From positions 1 to 64,000 of the forward strand of contig JHVO01000010.1 of the NCBI GenBank assembly GCA_000620185.1: a DNA stretch of 64,000 nt, written 5' to 3'. The notes under the pieces were generated by a model. It saw nothing but the letters and a program-made list of their open reading frames with translations, did not search any database and was not told the origin of the DNA. This document shows positions 1-16,360 of this stretch, piece by piece (within the stretch, counting starts at the first letter, position 1; each line of letters begins with the position of its first letter). The translations under genes were made by a program, and so were the position numbers. Origin of the DNA: Geodermatophilaceae bacterium URHB0062 (GTDB lineage Bacteria > Actinomycetota > Actinomycetes > Mycobacteriales > Geodermatophilaceae).

Positions 1-238
1 AGGCCGCGGGCCCATCCCCAGCCGATAAATCTTTCCACCACCAGACCATGCGGTCAGCGGTCATATCCGGTATTAGCCCCAATTTCTTGGAGTTATCCCA
101 GAGCCGGGGGCAGGTTGCCCACGTGTTACTCACCCGTTCGCCACTGATCCCCCACCGAAGCGGGTTCACCGTTCGACTTGCATGTGTTAAGCACGCCGCC
201 AGCGTTCGTCCTGAGCCAGGATCAAACTCTCCGTAGAT
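1..238 (-). rRNA. rrs: 16S ribosomal RNA, 5' part only (cut by window edge)
   Basis: Read on the minus strand, the sequence begins with the universal AGAGTTTGATCCTGGCTCAG at about 230-211 and continues with the standard GACGAACGCTGGCGGCGTGC. It also contains the GGCGAACGGGTGAGTAACACG helix region and the GGATGGGCCCGCGGCCT segment at the window edge. The mature 5' end is placed at about 236-240 by analogy with other 16S genes; the exact processing site cannot be read from sequence. Only about 238 bases are present, and the rest lies to the left of the window. The variable-region sequence resembles Geodermatophilaceae from memory; this was not tested. Confidence 0.97.
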
Positions 239-505
239 GATCTGATCGCGGCCGAGAACCGAGAACTGGACGCTCTCGATATCAATCAACCAAAGGAATC
301 CCTGCCACGAGCCCGAAGACCCGCCGCACGGGGTTACTACTTGGCACTGACTTTCGGCACGCTGTTGAGTTCTCAAGGAGCGGACGCGCACGGAACCCGG
401 CCCGATGAAGGCCCTCATCCGAGGCGATCTCTCGTTGTTCGCCGCACAACGGTCAGGACCCGCAGGTCCGTCCCGCCGGCCCCAGACGGGGTCTCGCGCG
501 GCGCA
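239..505 (-). promoter_or_regulatory. 16S rRNA leader with conserved actinobacterial processing/antitermination box
   Basis: This non-coding stretch lies between the predicted transcription start near 505 and the mature 16S. It contains, on the minus strand, TTGAGAACTCAACAGC at 376-361, preceded by CC and followed by GTGCCGAAAGTCAGTGCC. This block is strongly conserved in actinobacterial rRNA leaders, where it overlaps boxA-type antitermination and RNase III processing sequences. No protein gene is supported here. Confidence 0.75.
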
Positions 506-511
506 GAGAGA

Positions 512-541
512 AAGTTACGTCCCTCCGGGGGGCGGTGTCAA
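512..541 (-). promoter_or_regulatory. Putative rRNA operon promoter (-35/-10)
   Basis: On the minus strand a consensus -35 TTGACA lies at 541-536 and a -10-like TAACTT at 517-512, separated by 18 bases. This would start transcription near 505, about 265 bases before mature 16S, which is normal for an rRNA leader. The promoter sits in the 380-base gap between the tyrS stop and 16S. The rest of that gap (542-618) shows nothing else that I can support. Confidence 0.7.
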
Positions 542-618
542 ACCGGTCGAGCGGTGACGCCGGACACCCCTCCGCAACCGCCGCGACACGTCTCGTACAC
601 ACGACGGAAGCGGCCTGG

Positions 619-1905
619 TCAGGCGGTCGCGGCCCTCCGCTGCACCCCGGCGACGGCGCGCTTGCCGCGCCGTAGGACGAGCCAGCCACCGGCCAGCCAG
701 GCGTCGTCTCCCGGCACGGCGTCGGCGTCGGTCACCCGCTCGTTGTTCAGGTACGCCCCGCCCTCCTTCACCGTGCGGCGGGCCTCGGAGAGGCTCCCCG
801 CCAGGCCGGTGAGCTGGAGCAGCTGGGCGATCGTCGGCACGTCGTCCCCCACCGGAACGCTGCCGGCCTCCCGCAGCGCCGCCCCGAGCACGTCCGCCCC
901 CAGGGAACCGAGCTCGTCGCGCCCGAAGAGCGCCCGCCCGGCCGCCTCGGCCTGACGCAGCTCCTCGGGGCCGTGGACGAGCAACGTGAGGTCCTCCGCG
1001 AGGACCCGCTGGGCGGTCCGCGCGGCGGGGCGCTCGATGCTCTCGGCGATCAGCGCCTCCAGCTCCTCGGCCGGCCGCTCGGAGAACAGCGGCAGCCACG
1101 CGCGGGCGTCGGCGTCGTCGGCGTTGAGCCAGAACTGGAAGAAGGCGTAGGGGGACGTCAGGGTGGGGTCCAGCCAGACGGTTCCGCCCTCTGACTTGCC
1201 GAACTTGGTGCCGTCGGACTTGGTCACCAGCGGGGTCGACAGCGCGTGCACCTTCGCGCCCTCGGTGCGCCGGACCAGGTCGATGCCCGCGGTCAGGTTG
1301 CCCCACTGGTCGGACCCCCCGGTCTGCAGGGTCACGCCGTGGCGGCGGTACAGCTCGCGGAAGTCGTTGGCCTGCAGGATCTGGTAGCTGAACTCCGTGT
1401 AGCTGATTCCGGCCTCGGAGTTCAACCGGGCGGACACCGCCTCCTTGGCCAGCATCTGGCTCACCCGGAAGTGCTTGCCGATGTCGCGCAGGAAGTCGAT
1501 CGCTGAGACCGGCGCCGTCCAGTCCAGGTTGTTGACGTAGACGGGCCCTGGGAGGCCGTCGCGCTCGGCCGGCAGGTCGAGGAAGGGCGCCACCTGCTCC
1601 TGGATGCGGGCCACCCACGCGGCGACGGTCTCCCGGTCGTTGAGCTGCCGCTCGGCCGACGGCCGCGGGTCACCGATCAGGCCCGTGGCACCACCGACGA
1701 GGACGACGGGCCGGTGGCCGGCCCGCTGCAGCGCGCGCAGCACCATGAACTGCACCAGGTGGCCGACGTGCAGGCTCTGCGCGGTCGGGTCGAAGCCGCA
1801 GTAGTAGGTGACCGGACCTTCGGCGAGGTGGGCGCGCAGCGCGGCTTCATCGGTGCTCTGGGCGATCAGCCCTCGGCGGTGCAGGTCGTCGATCACGTCG
1901 TTCAC
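619..1905 (-). CDS. tyrS: Tyrosine--tRNA ligase
   Basis: Charges tRNA-Tyr with tyrosine in the cytoplasm (class I synthetase). The protein is 428 residues, normal for bacterial TyrRS. The N-terminal Rossmann fold has TYYCGFDPTAQSLHVGH at about 33-49 (HIGH-type motif HVGH) and the tyrosine-site GGSDQWGN near 198-205. The KMSKS equivalent is KFGKS at 235-239, and a C-terminal S4-like RNA-binding domain covers about 365-428, with EGGAYLNNERV inside it. The start is a GTG whose last bases overlap the TGA of the upstream DNA glycosylase (GTGA), so tyrS is probably translated by coupling as the last gene of the arg operon. It is immediately followed by the rRNA operon promoter. Confidence 0.96.
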   Translation of the reverse strand: MNDVIDDLHRRGLIAQSTDEAALRAHLAEGPVTYYCGFDPTAQSLHVGHLVQFMVLRALQRAGHRPVVLVGGATGLIGDPRPSAERQLNDRETVAAWVARIQEQVAPFLDLPAERDGLPGPVYVNNLDWTAPVSAIDFLRDIGKHFRVSQMLAKEAVSARLNSEAGISYTEFSYQILQANDFRELYRRHGVTLQTGGSDQWGNLTAGIDLVRRTEGAKVHALSTPLVTKSDGTKFGKSEGGTVWLDPTLTSPYAFFQFWLNADDADARAWLPLFSERPAEELEALIAESIERPAARTAQRVLAEDLTLLVHGPEELRQAEAAGRALFGRDELGSLGADVLGAALREAGSVPVGDDVPTIAQLLQLTGLAGSLSEARRTVKEGGAYLNNERVTDADAVPGDDAWLAGGWLVLRRGKRAVAGVQRRAATA

Positions 1906-2576
1906 GGGAGTCCATCCTGCCCGGCGGTCCGGCGCCGGCTCTTGCCACCCGCCCGGAACACGCTGACCGAGGGCGCGTCGGTCTCCCAGAACCGCCACGG
2001 CAGCTCCGTCGCCGCGCTGATGCCGACCCGCGGGCCGGCCGAGACGACTGACGGCGCAGGCCCTCGGTGCAGCCGCACCGAGCTGTCGGGGTCGAGGAGA
2101 CGGGCGCCCTTGTCGTCGGGCCCGATGCCGAGCGCCTGGGTCAGCCGGGCGGGGCCACGCGCGAGGTCGCGGGCGAGTCGCGCGGCGGGACGACGGGAGT
2201 GCGCCAGCTCCTCCCCCACCACGACCTCTCCGGCCCGGAGCAGCACCGCCGAGCCACGGCCCTCGGGCCCGACAACGACGTTCGCGCACCAGTGGACGCC
2301 GTAGCTGAAGTACACGTAGAGCCGTCCGGGCGGGCCGAACATGATCTCGGCCCTGGGGGTCGGGCCGCGGTGGGCGTGGGACGCCGGATCGACGCCCTCC
2401 CCCGAGTACGCCTCGACCTCGGTCAGGCGCAGCGCGACCCGCCCTGCAGGCCGGTCGGTGACCACCCAGCAGCCCAGCAGGGCCGGTGCGACGACGTCGA
2501 CCGGCCCGAGCAGGTCCTCCGCGCGGACGAGGGGACCCGGCTCGGGCCGGTCGGTGTCGGACGGAACGGCGCTCAG
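1902..2576 (-). CDS. DNA-3-methyladenine glycosylase (AAG/MPG family), apparent CTG start
   Basis: Base-excision repair enzyme of the AAG/MPG fold that removes alkylated purines. Key family segments are TEVEAY at about 52-57, whose Glu is the general base that activates water, the YVYFSYGVHWCANVV block near 87-101, and RGPARLTQALGI. About 224 residues, the usual size. No in-frame ATG, GTG or TTG lies between the argH stop (2588) and the conserved domain. The only well-placed candidate is CTG at 2576, eight bases after GGAG (2588-2585), which itself overlaps the argH stop region. An ATG at 2584 is out of frame and stops at once. The 3' end overlaps tyrS by four bases. The start is inferred; the product call is firm. 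Confidence 0.88.
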   Translation of the reverse strand: MSAVPSDTDRPEPGPLVRAEDLLGPVDVVAPALLGCWVVTDRPAGRVALRLTEVEAYSGEGVDPASHAHRGPTPRAEIMFGPPGRLYVYFSYGVHWCANVVVGPEGRGSAVLLRAGEVVVGEELAHSRRPAARLARDLARGPARLTQALGIGPDDKGARLLDPDSSVRLHRGPAPSVVSAGPRVGISAATELPWRFWETDAPSVSVFRAGGKSRRRTAGQDGLP

Positions 2577-2587
2577 AAGGCCATCTC

Positions 2588-5234
<2,647 letters not shown>

Positions 5235-5238
<4 letters not shown>

Positions 5239-5825
5239 GATGAGCTCTCTTCCACGTTGTCCGTTGCGAGGTCGGTCTTCAGTTCGGGATAGACGGCGGG
5301 CGTGCCCGCGGCGAGCGCGAGGAGGCGCTCGGCGAGGGCCGCTCCACCGTCGGGCTCGCGGGAGACGACCAGCAGAGTGTCGTCCCCCGCGATGGTGCCC
5401 AGGACGTCGGGCAGGCCGACCTTGTCCAGGGCGGAGGCGAGGAACTGCGCGGCGCCCGGCGGCGTGCGCAGGACGGCGAGGTTCGCGCTGCCCTCGGCAT
5501 GGGTGAGCAGGTCGGCCAGCAGCCGGATGAGCCGGGCGGGCGCGGCCTGCGCGGGGCGCAGCGGGGCGTTCTCCGGCGGCAGGACGTAGGACGCCGGGGC
5601 GCCGTCCGAACCGCGGAGCTTGACCGCACCCAGCTCCTCCAGGTCACGGGAGAGCGTGGCCTGGGTGACTTCGATGCCCGACTCGGCCAGCAGCGTGGCC
5701 AGCTGGGTCTGCGAGGTGACCGGCCGGCCACCGATCAGCTCCGCGATCCGTGCCTGTCGCGCGGATCGGCTCAGGGCCGTGGTCACGAGGAGTGCTCGGG
5801 CAACCGCGGGAGCCGTCGGAGGCAC
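5235..5825 (-). CDS. argR: Arginine repressor ArgR
   Basis: Hexameric arginine-dependent repressor of the arg genes, here encoded inside the operon it should control. The N-terminal winged helix covers about 20-85, with recognition-helix segment [13 protein letters not shown] at 54-66. The C-terminal oligomerisation and arginine-binding domain contains [12 protein letters not shown] near 143-154, whose paired Asp residues contact arginine. 196 residues from GTG 5825. A second in-frame GTG at 5786 would give 183 residues and a more usual N-terminus; neither has a convincing ribosome-binding site, so the start is uncertain. The probable operator is at the argC end of the operon (11227-11256). 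Confidence 0.93.
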
Positions 5826-5847
5826 CGTCCGGTGATGTCGTTGCCGG

Positions 5848-12032
<6,185 letters not shown>

Positions 12033-12223
12033 TGTCCCCACCTCCGCGGCCGGACGCGGCCCGCCCGCCTCCGTCGACGACGGACAGCGTGGCCCCGAAG
12101 AGGAGACCGACGTAGAGCTTTCGCGATGGGGCTACCCCTCGACTGCCCGAGAACCGCTGTCTCCAGGGCCGATGAGGCGACGGCCACGCGACACTCGGCG
12201 GGACGGCCCCGCAGAATGCGGAG

Positions 12224-12979
12224 ATGCCGCTGCTCAAGGCCTGCCTCAACGGCGCGCGACGGCCGGCCGAGCATCCCGCCCTGCCCGTCACCCCGGAGCA
12301 GCTCGCCCGCGACGCCGTCGCGGTGCGGAACGCCGGCGCCGAGGCGGTGCACCTGCACGTCAAGGACGCGGACGGCGCCGACACGCTGCGGTCCGCCGAA
12401 CTGGCCGCCGTGCTCACCGCCGTCCGTGCCGCGGCGCCCGGTCTCCTCATGGGCGTCACCACGGGCGCGTGGGCCGAGCCGGATCCGGACGCCCGCGTCG
12501 CCCTGATCGAGGCCTGGACCGTCCTTCCCGACTTCGCCTCGGTCAACTGGCACGAGCCCGGCGCGGAGCGGGTCGCCGCCGCGCTGCTGGACCGCGGCGT
12601 CGGCGTGGAGGCCGGGTTGTGGCACGCCGACGCCGTCCAGAGGTGGTTGCGCTTCCCCTTCCGCGGGCGCTGCCTGCGCGTGCTCGTCGAGCTCCCCGAC
12701 GGAGCACGGGCCGACGAGGACGTCGCGGAGCTGCTCGGCCTGCTCGGCACCGACGCCCCCGGCCGCACGAGCGGCGGGACGCCGGTCCTGCTGCACGGCG
12801 AGGACCGCAGCGCCTGGCCGGTGCTGGCGATCGCGGCACGCCGCGGGCTGGCGACGCGGATCGGCCTGGAGGACGCGCTGGAGCTCCCCGATGGTTCGCC
12901 CGCACCCGACAACGCGTCCCTCGTGGCGGCCGCCCGTGGAGTGATCGCGGAGGAAAGGGCGGGCGAGGGGATGCCCTGA
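12224..12979 (+). CDS. BKACE family protein (3-keto-5-aminohexanoate cleavage enzyme-like, DUF849)
   Basis: Members condense a beta-keto acid with acetyl-CoA to give acetoacetate and a CoA ester, using a metal in a TIM barrel. The opening KACLNGAR matches the conserved N-terminal strand. VHLHVKDADG supplies metal-binding His residues near 43-46, and MGVTTGAW and the closing GLEDAL segment also fit. At 251 residues it is a little shorter than typical members (about 270-300). The physiological substrate cannot be inferred; its immediate neighbours are unrelated. The ATG lies directly after GGAG, so initiation may be unusual or leaderless. Confidence 0.82.
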   Translation: MPLLKACLNGARRPAEHPALPVTPEQLARDAVAVRNAGAEAVHLHVKDADGADTLRSAELAAVLTAVRAAAPGLLMGVTTGAWAEPDPDARVALIEAWTVLPDFASVNWHEPGAERVAAALLDRGVGVEAGLWHADAVQRWLRFPFRGRCLRVLVELPDGARADEDVAELLGLLGTDAPGRTSGGTPVLLHGEDRSAWPVLAIAARRGLATRIGLEDALELPDGSPAPDNASLVAAARGVIAEERAGEGMP

Positions 12980-13107
12980 TCGGGCGGTGCGGACCAGAAA
13001 GTATCGACACCGCCCGTTCGCGCGGTCACGATCCCGGAGCCGGTACGCGGCCCAGCAGGTAAACAGCACCCTGCCTCCCGCACGTGCGGACCGGCCGGGA
13101 GGTCGAC

Positions 13108-14154
13108 GTGCGCGTGCCCCAGCCACGCGGCGCGGTCAGCGACACCCTTCGACGGGTGTTCGCGCGAAAGCCGCACGAGATCGGCGCGCTGAGCGAACGG
13201 ACCGCGGAGCTCGCCGCCGGCCTGGACGGGGACGGCGACGCCGTCCTGTCGTCCGAGGACCTGCAGCTGAGCCTGTCGATGCTGTACGAGCTGCACTACC
13301 GCGGCTTCGACGGCGTCGACCCGGCGTGGGAGTGGTCGCCGGAGCTGCTCGCCGTCCGGCGGGTGCTCGAACGGCTGCTGGAGAGCGCCCTGCGCGCCGC
13401 GGTGACGGTTCCGGACCTGCCGGCGTCGACACCCTCCGCCGTGGCCGCCGCCCTGACCGACCTGACGTCGGCGGAGACGGGACCCTCGCTGTCGGCGTTC
13501 CTCGCCCGCCACGCCACCGCCGACCAGGTGCGCGAGTTCCTCATCCACCGGTCGATCTACCACCTCAAGGAAGCCGATCCCCACACATGGGCGATCCCCC
13601 GGGTCGCCGGCCGCGCGAAGGCCGCGCTGGTCGAGGTGCAGACCGACGAGTACGGCGGCGGGTGCGTCGAGCGCATGCACGCCGCACTGTTCGCCCGCAC
13701 CCTCCGCGCCCTCGACGTGGACGACAGCTACGGCGCCCACATGGACCGGGTGCCTGCGGTCACCCTCGCCACCGTCAACGCGATGTCGCTGTTCGGCCTG
13801 CACCGGCGGCTGCGCGGCGCCACCCTTGGTCACCTCGCGGCATTCGAGATGACCTCGACGGTGCCCAACCGCCGGTACGGTAACGCGCTCCGCCGGCTGG
13901 GCCACGGCCCCGACGCCACCCTGTTCTTCGACGAGCACGTCGAGGCCGACGCGGTGCACGAGCAGATCGCGGCCCACGACATGTGCGGCGCCCTGATCGA
14001 GGAGGAACCGCACCTGGCCGCCGACGTCCTGTTCGGTGCCGCGGTCGCCATCGACCTGGAGCGGCGGTTCGCCGAGCACGTCCTCGCGGCGTGGTCGGCG
14101 GGGACCACCTCGCTGCGAACCGCGCGGCCGGCCGACGCCGGCTCGGCCGCCTGA
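13108..14154 (+). CDS. Iron-containing redox enzyme family protein (haem-oxygenase-like diiron fold)
   Basis: About 348 residues, mostly helical. Likely diiron ligands sit in MLYELHYRGF (Glu/His), EVQTDEYGGG (Glu), and the EHVEADAVHEQIAAHD and FGAAVAIDLE helices (Glu/His/Asp), the arrangement of haem-oxygenase-like diiron oxidases/oxygenases. The substrate is unknown. GTG 13108 is chosen because GGAGG at 13098-13102 precedes it by five bases; GTG 13084 and 13114 are alternatives. The glycosyltransferase follows after eight bases, suggesting a two-gene unit. I cannot say what pathway they serve. Confidence 0.8.
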   Translation: MRVPQPRGAVSDTLRRVFARKPHEIGALSERTAELAAGLDGDGDAVLSSEDLQLSLSMLYELHYRGFDGVDPAWEWSPELLAVRRVLERLLESALRAAVTVPDLPASTPSAVAAALTDLTSAETGPSLSAFLARHATADQVREFLIHRSIYHLKEADPHTWAIPRVAGRAKAALVEVQTDEYGGGCVERMHAALFARTLRALDVDDSYGAHMDRVPAVTLATVNAMSLFGLHRRLRGATLGHLAAFEMTSTVPNRRYGNALRRLGHGPDATLFFDEHVEADAVHEQIAAHDMCGALIEEEPHLAADVLFGAAVAIDLERRFAEHVLAAWSAGTTSLRTARPADAGSAA

Positions 14155-14162
14155 GGCCGCCG

Positions 14163-15194
14163 GTGCTCGACGGCGAGTACGTCCTGCCGCTGCGCTGGAG
14201 CGACGACTCCGAACTGGCGGACCTCACCGACTACCTGCGCCGGCTGACGGCGGAGATCCCGGTGACCGTGGTCGACGGGTCCCCGCCCGAGCTGTTCGCC
14301 CGCCACGCCGCCGCGTGGGCCGGCCTGGTGCGCCACCTGCGGCCCGAGCCGTGGCCCGGGCCCAACGGCAAGGTCGCCGGAGTGGTCACCGGAGTGCGAG
14401 CCGCGCGCAGCGAGCGGATCGTGCTCGCGGACGACGACGTCCGCTACGACCGCGCCGCCCTGGCCCGGGTGCTCGCCCAGCTGGACGACGCCGACGTCGT
14501 CCGGCCGCAGAACGTCTTCCGCCCGACGCCCTGGCACGCCCGGTGGGACACCGGCCGCACGCTGCTCAACCGCGCCTTCGCCGCCGACTACCCGGGCACC
14601 TACGCGCTGCGCCGGAGTCCGTTCCTGGCCATGGGTGGGTACCGCGGCGACGTCCTCTTCGAGAACCTGGAGATGGTGCGCACCCTCCGCGCGCACGGGG
14701 GTCGCGAGCAGCGGGCCAACGACGTCTTCGTGCCCCGCCGCCCCCCGACGGCGGCGCACTTCTGGTCGCAGCGCCCCCGCCAGGCCTACGACGACCTGGC
14801 GCAGCCGTGGCGCCTCGTGGCGGCCCTCGCGCTGTGGCCGGTCGTACTGGAGGGCGTCCTGCGGCGCCGGCCCCTGCGGCTGGCAGCGCTCGCGGCCGGC
14901 GTCGTCCTCACCGCGGAGATCGGACGACGACGCGACGACGGGCGGACGGCGTTCGGCGCCACGTCGCCCCTGTGGGCGCCGGTCTGGCTCCTGGAGCGCG
15001 GGCTGTTCTCGTGGCTGGCGCTCGACGCCCGCTTCCGGAGGGGCGGCGTGGCCTACGGAGGTTCCCGGCTGCGCACCGCGGCGTCGATGCCGTGGTCGCT
15101 CCGGGCGCACCCGCGGCCGCCCCTGACGGGCCACTCCGGTGGACCATCGACGGATGCGTGCCCGGCTGCACCACCTGGTCATCGACTGCCCTGA
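14163..15194 (+). CDS. Glycosyltransferase family 2-like protein
   Basis: About 343 residues. IPVTVVDGSPPE starts the nucleotide-binding fold, and VLADDDVRYD carries a DDD metal/UDP-sugar motif near 88-93. MGGYRGDVLFENLEM resembles the acceptor-side ED motif of GT2 enzymes. One or two hydrophobic segments follow (LVAALALWPVVLEGVL and LAALAAGVVLTAEI), so it may be membrane-attached. The GTG start is eight bases after the diiron gene stop, with GAGG upstream. The last 40 bases overlap the start of the VOC gene in another frame, so the extreme C-terminus is unusual but open. Confidence 0.8.
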   Translation: MLDGEYVLPLRWSDDSELADLTDYLRRLTAEIPVTVVDGSPPELFARHAAAWAGLVRHLRPEPWPGPNGKVAGVVTGVRAARSERIVLADDDVRYDRAALARVLAQLDDADVVRPQNVFRPTPWHARWDTGRTLLNRAFAADYPGTYALRRSPFLAMGGYRGDVLFENLEMVRTLRAHGGREQRANDVFVPRRPPTAAHFWSQRPRQAYDDLAQPWRLVAALALWPVVLEGVLRRRPLRLAALAAGVVLTAEIGRRRDDGRTAFGATSPLWAPVWLLERGLFSWLALDARFRRGGVAYGGSRLRTAASMPWSLRAHPRPPLTGHSGGPSTDACPAAPPGHRLP

Positions 15195-15519
15195 CCCGAG
15201 GGCGCTGGCCGAGTTCTACGCCCGGCTGCTGGACCAGCCCGTCACCTACGACAGCGAGGACTTCGTCGTCGTCGCCGAGAGCGACCGGACCTCCGGCCTC
15301 GCGTTCCAGCGCGCGACCGGGCACCGCGCACCGACCTGGCCGAGCCCCGGGACGCCGCAGCAGATGCATCTCGACGTCATGGTCGAGGACCCCGCGGCCG
15401 CCCGGACGCACGTGCTGCGGCTCGGGGCGACCCCCCTGGACGGCGACGTCTACGCCGATCCGGCCGGTCATCCGTTCTGCCTGATCCGGCGGCCGCACTG
15501 GGCCGACGAGCTGTCCTGA
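15154..15519 (+). CDS. VOC family protein (glyoxalase-like domain)
   Basis: 121-residue single-domain vicinal-oxygen-chelate fold. LHHLVIDCPDPRALAEFYARLL is the typical first beta-alpha unit. HLDVMVEDPAAARTHVLRLGA starts the second module, and DPAGHPFCLIR closes it. Substrate unknown; this subgroup is often annotated as glyoxalase/bleomycin-resistance-like. ATG 15154 is preferred; GTG 15139 adds five residues. It overlaps the 3' end of the glycosyltransferase gene. Confidence 0.88.
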   Translation: MRARLHHLVIDCPDPRALAEFYARLLDQPVTYDSEDFVVVAESDRTSGLAFQRATGHRAPTWPSPGTPQQMHLDVMVEDPAAARTHVLRLGATPLDGDVYADPAGHPFCLIRRPHWADELS

Positions 15520-15536
15520 GCCGCGACGCGGTCAGG
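15515..15536 (+). terminator. Hairpin at the end of the VOC gene, stop codon inside the stem
   Basis: CCTGA-g-CCGC pairs with GCGG-TCAGG around a three-base loop. The VOC stop TGA (15517-15519) forms part of the left arm. No T-run follows. It is one of several stop-embedded hairpins in this window. Confidence 0.5.
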
Positions 15537-15550
15537 CACGCGGGTTGCCG

Positions 15551-16360
15551 TCAGGCGAGCGGGTCGCCGTCCCCGTAGGAGCGCAGCCGCAGCTGCCGGG
15601 CGCCGTCGTCGGGCGTGAGGCCCCGCACGGTGGCGAGGTCGTCGACGCCGACCCGGAGGAAGCGCCCCGACCACTGGTCCAGCTCGCCGGCCGCGATCGC
15701 GGTGACGAACTCGACCACCTTCTCCGGCGGGGTCCACTCGGTCCTGCCGCGCCACTTCGGCATCGACCGCGTCATGGGGGTGTCCACGACGCCCGGGGCG
15801 AGATCGAAGGCCCGGACGTCACTGCCCTCGAGCGCCCCGGCGAGCGCCTCGGTGATGCGCATGAGCCCGCTCTTGGCGACGGCGTAGGCCGAGTACTCCG
15901 GCTGCGCGGCCAGCCCCTGCCCGCTGCCGAGGTTCACGATGCGGCCGTGGTTGCGCAGCAGCATCCACGGGGCGACGGACCGGCAGAGCAGGAACGCTCC
16001 GCGCAGGTGTGAGGAGACGACGTCCCACCACTGGTCGGGGTCGGCCTCCCACAGCGGCACCTCCGCCGCGTCGATCAGGCCGGCGTTGTTGATCAGCAGG
16101 TCCACATGGCCGAGCTGCTCGACGACCTGCTGCACGGCGGCGTCCACCGCGGCGCGGTCGGTGACGTCCGCTGCTACCGCGAGGGTGCGGCCTCCGGTGG
16201 CGGCGGCGACCTCGTCCATCGCCGTCCGCAGCCGGTCCTCGCCGCGGGCCAGGCCGGCTACCGCCATGCCGCGTGCGGCCAGCCCCTGGGCCAGGTGCCG
16301 GCCGATCCCGGAGGACGCGCCGGTGACCAGCGCGACGCCGTCGAGCCCCGGTTCAGCCAC
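15551..16360 (-). CDS. Short-chain dehydrogenase/reductase
   Basis: 269 residues, classical SDR. The cofactor loop TGASSGIG is near 14-21, NNAG near 91-94, and catalytic Ser...YxxxK is in YSAYAVAKSG. The substrate is unknown. The GTG start overlaps the pheT stop by eight bases, so it is the distal gene of the pheS-pheT transcript, a placement that does not imply a shared function. Confidence 0.92.
   Translation of the reverse strand: MAEPGLDGVALVTGASSGIGRHLAQGLAARGMAVAGLARGEDRLRTAMDEVAAATGGRTLAVAADVTDRAAVDAAVQQVVEQLGHVDLLINNAGLIDAAEVPLWEADPDQWWDVVSSHLRGAFLLCRSVAPWMLLRNHGRIVNLGSGQGLAAQPEYSAYAVAKSGLMRITEALAGALEGSDVRAFDLAPGVVDTPMTRSMPKWRGRTEWTPPEKVVEFVTAIAAGELDQWSGRFLRVGVDDLATVRGLTPDDGARQLRLRSYGDGDPLA

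Noticed and set aside
48-236. Short open frame within the 16S gene
   Set aside because: It is antisense to rRNA; the sequence is constrained by the rRNA, not by protein.
12224-15519. Biosynthetic gene cluster around the BKACE, diiron and glycosyltransferase genes
   Set aside because: No core synthase, carrier protein or dedicated exporter; the genes do not share a single operon.
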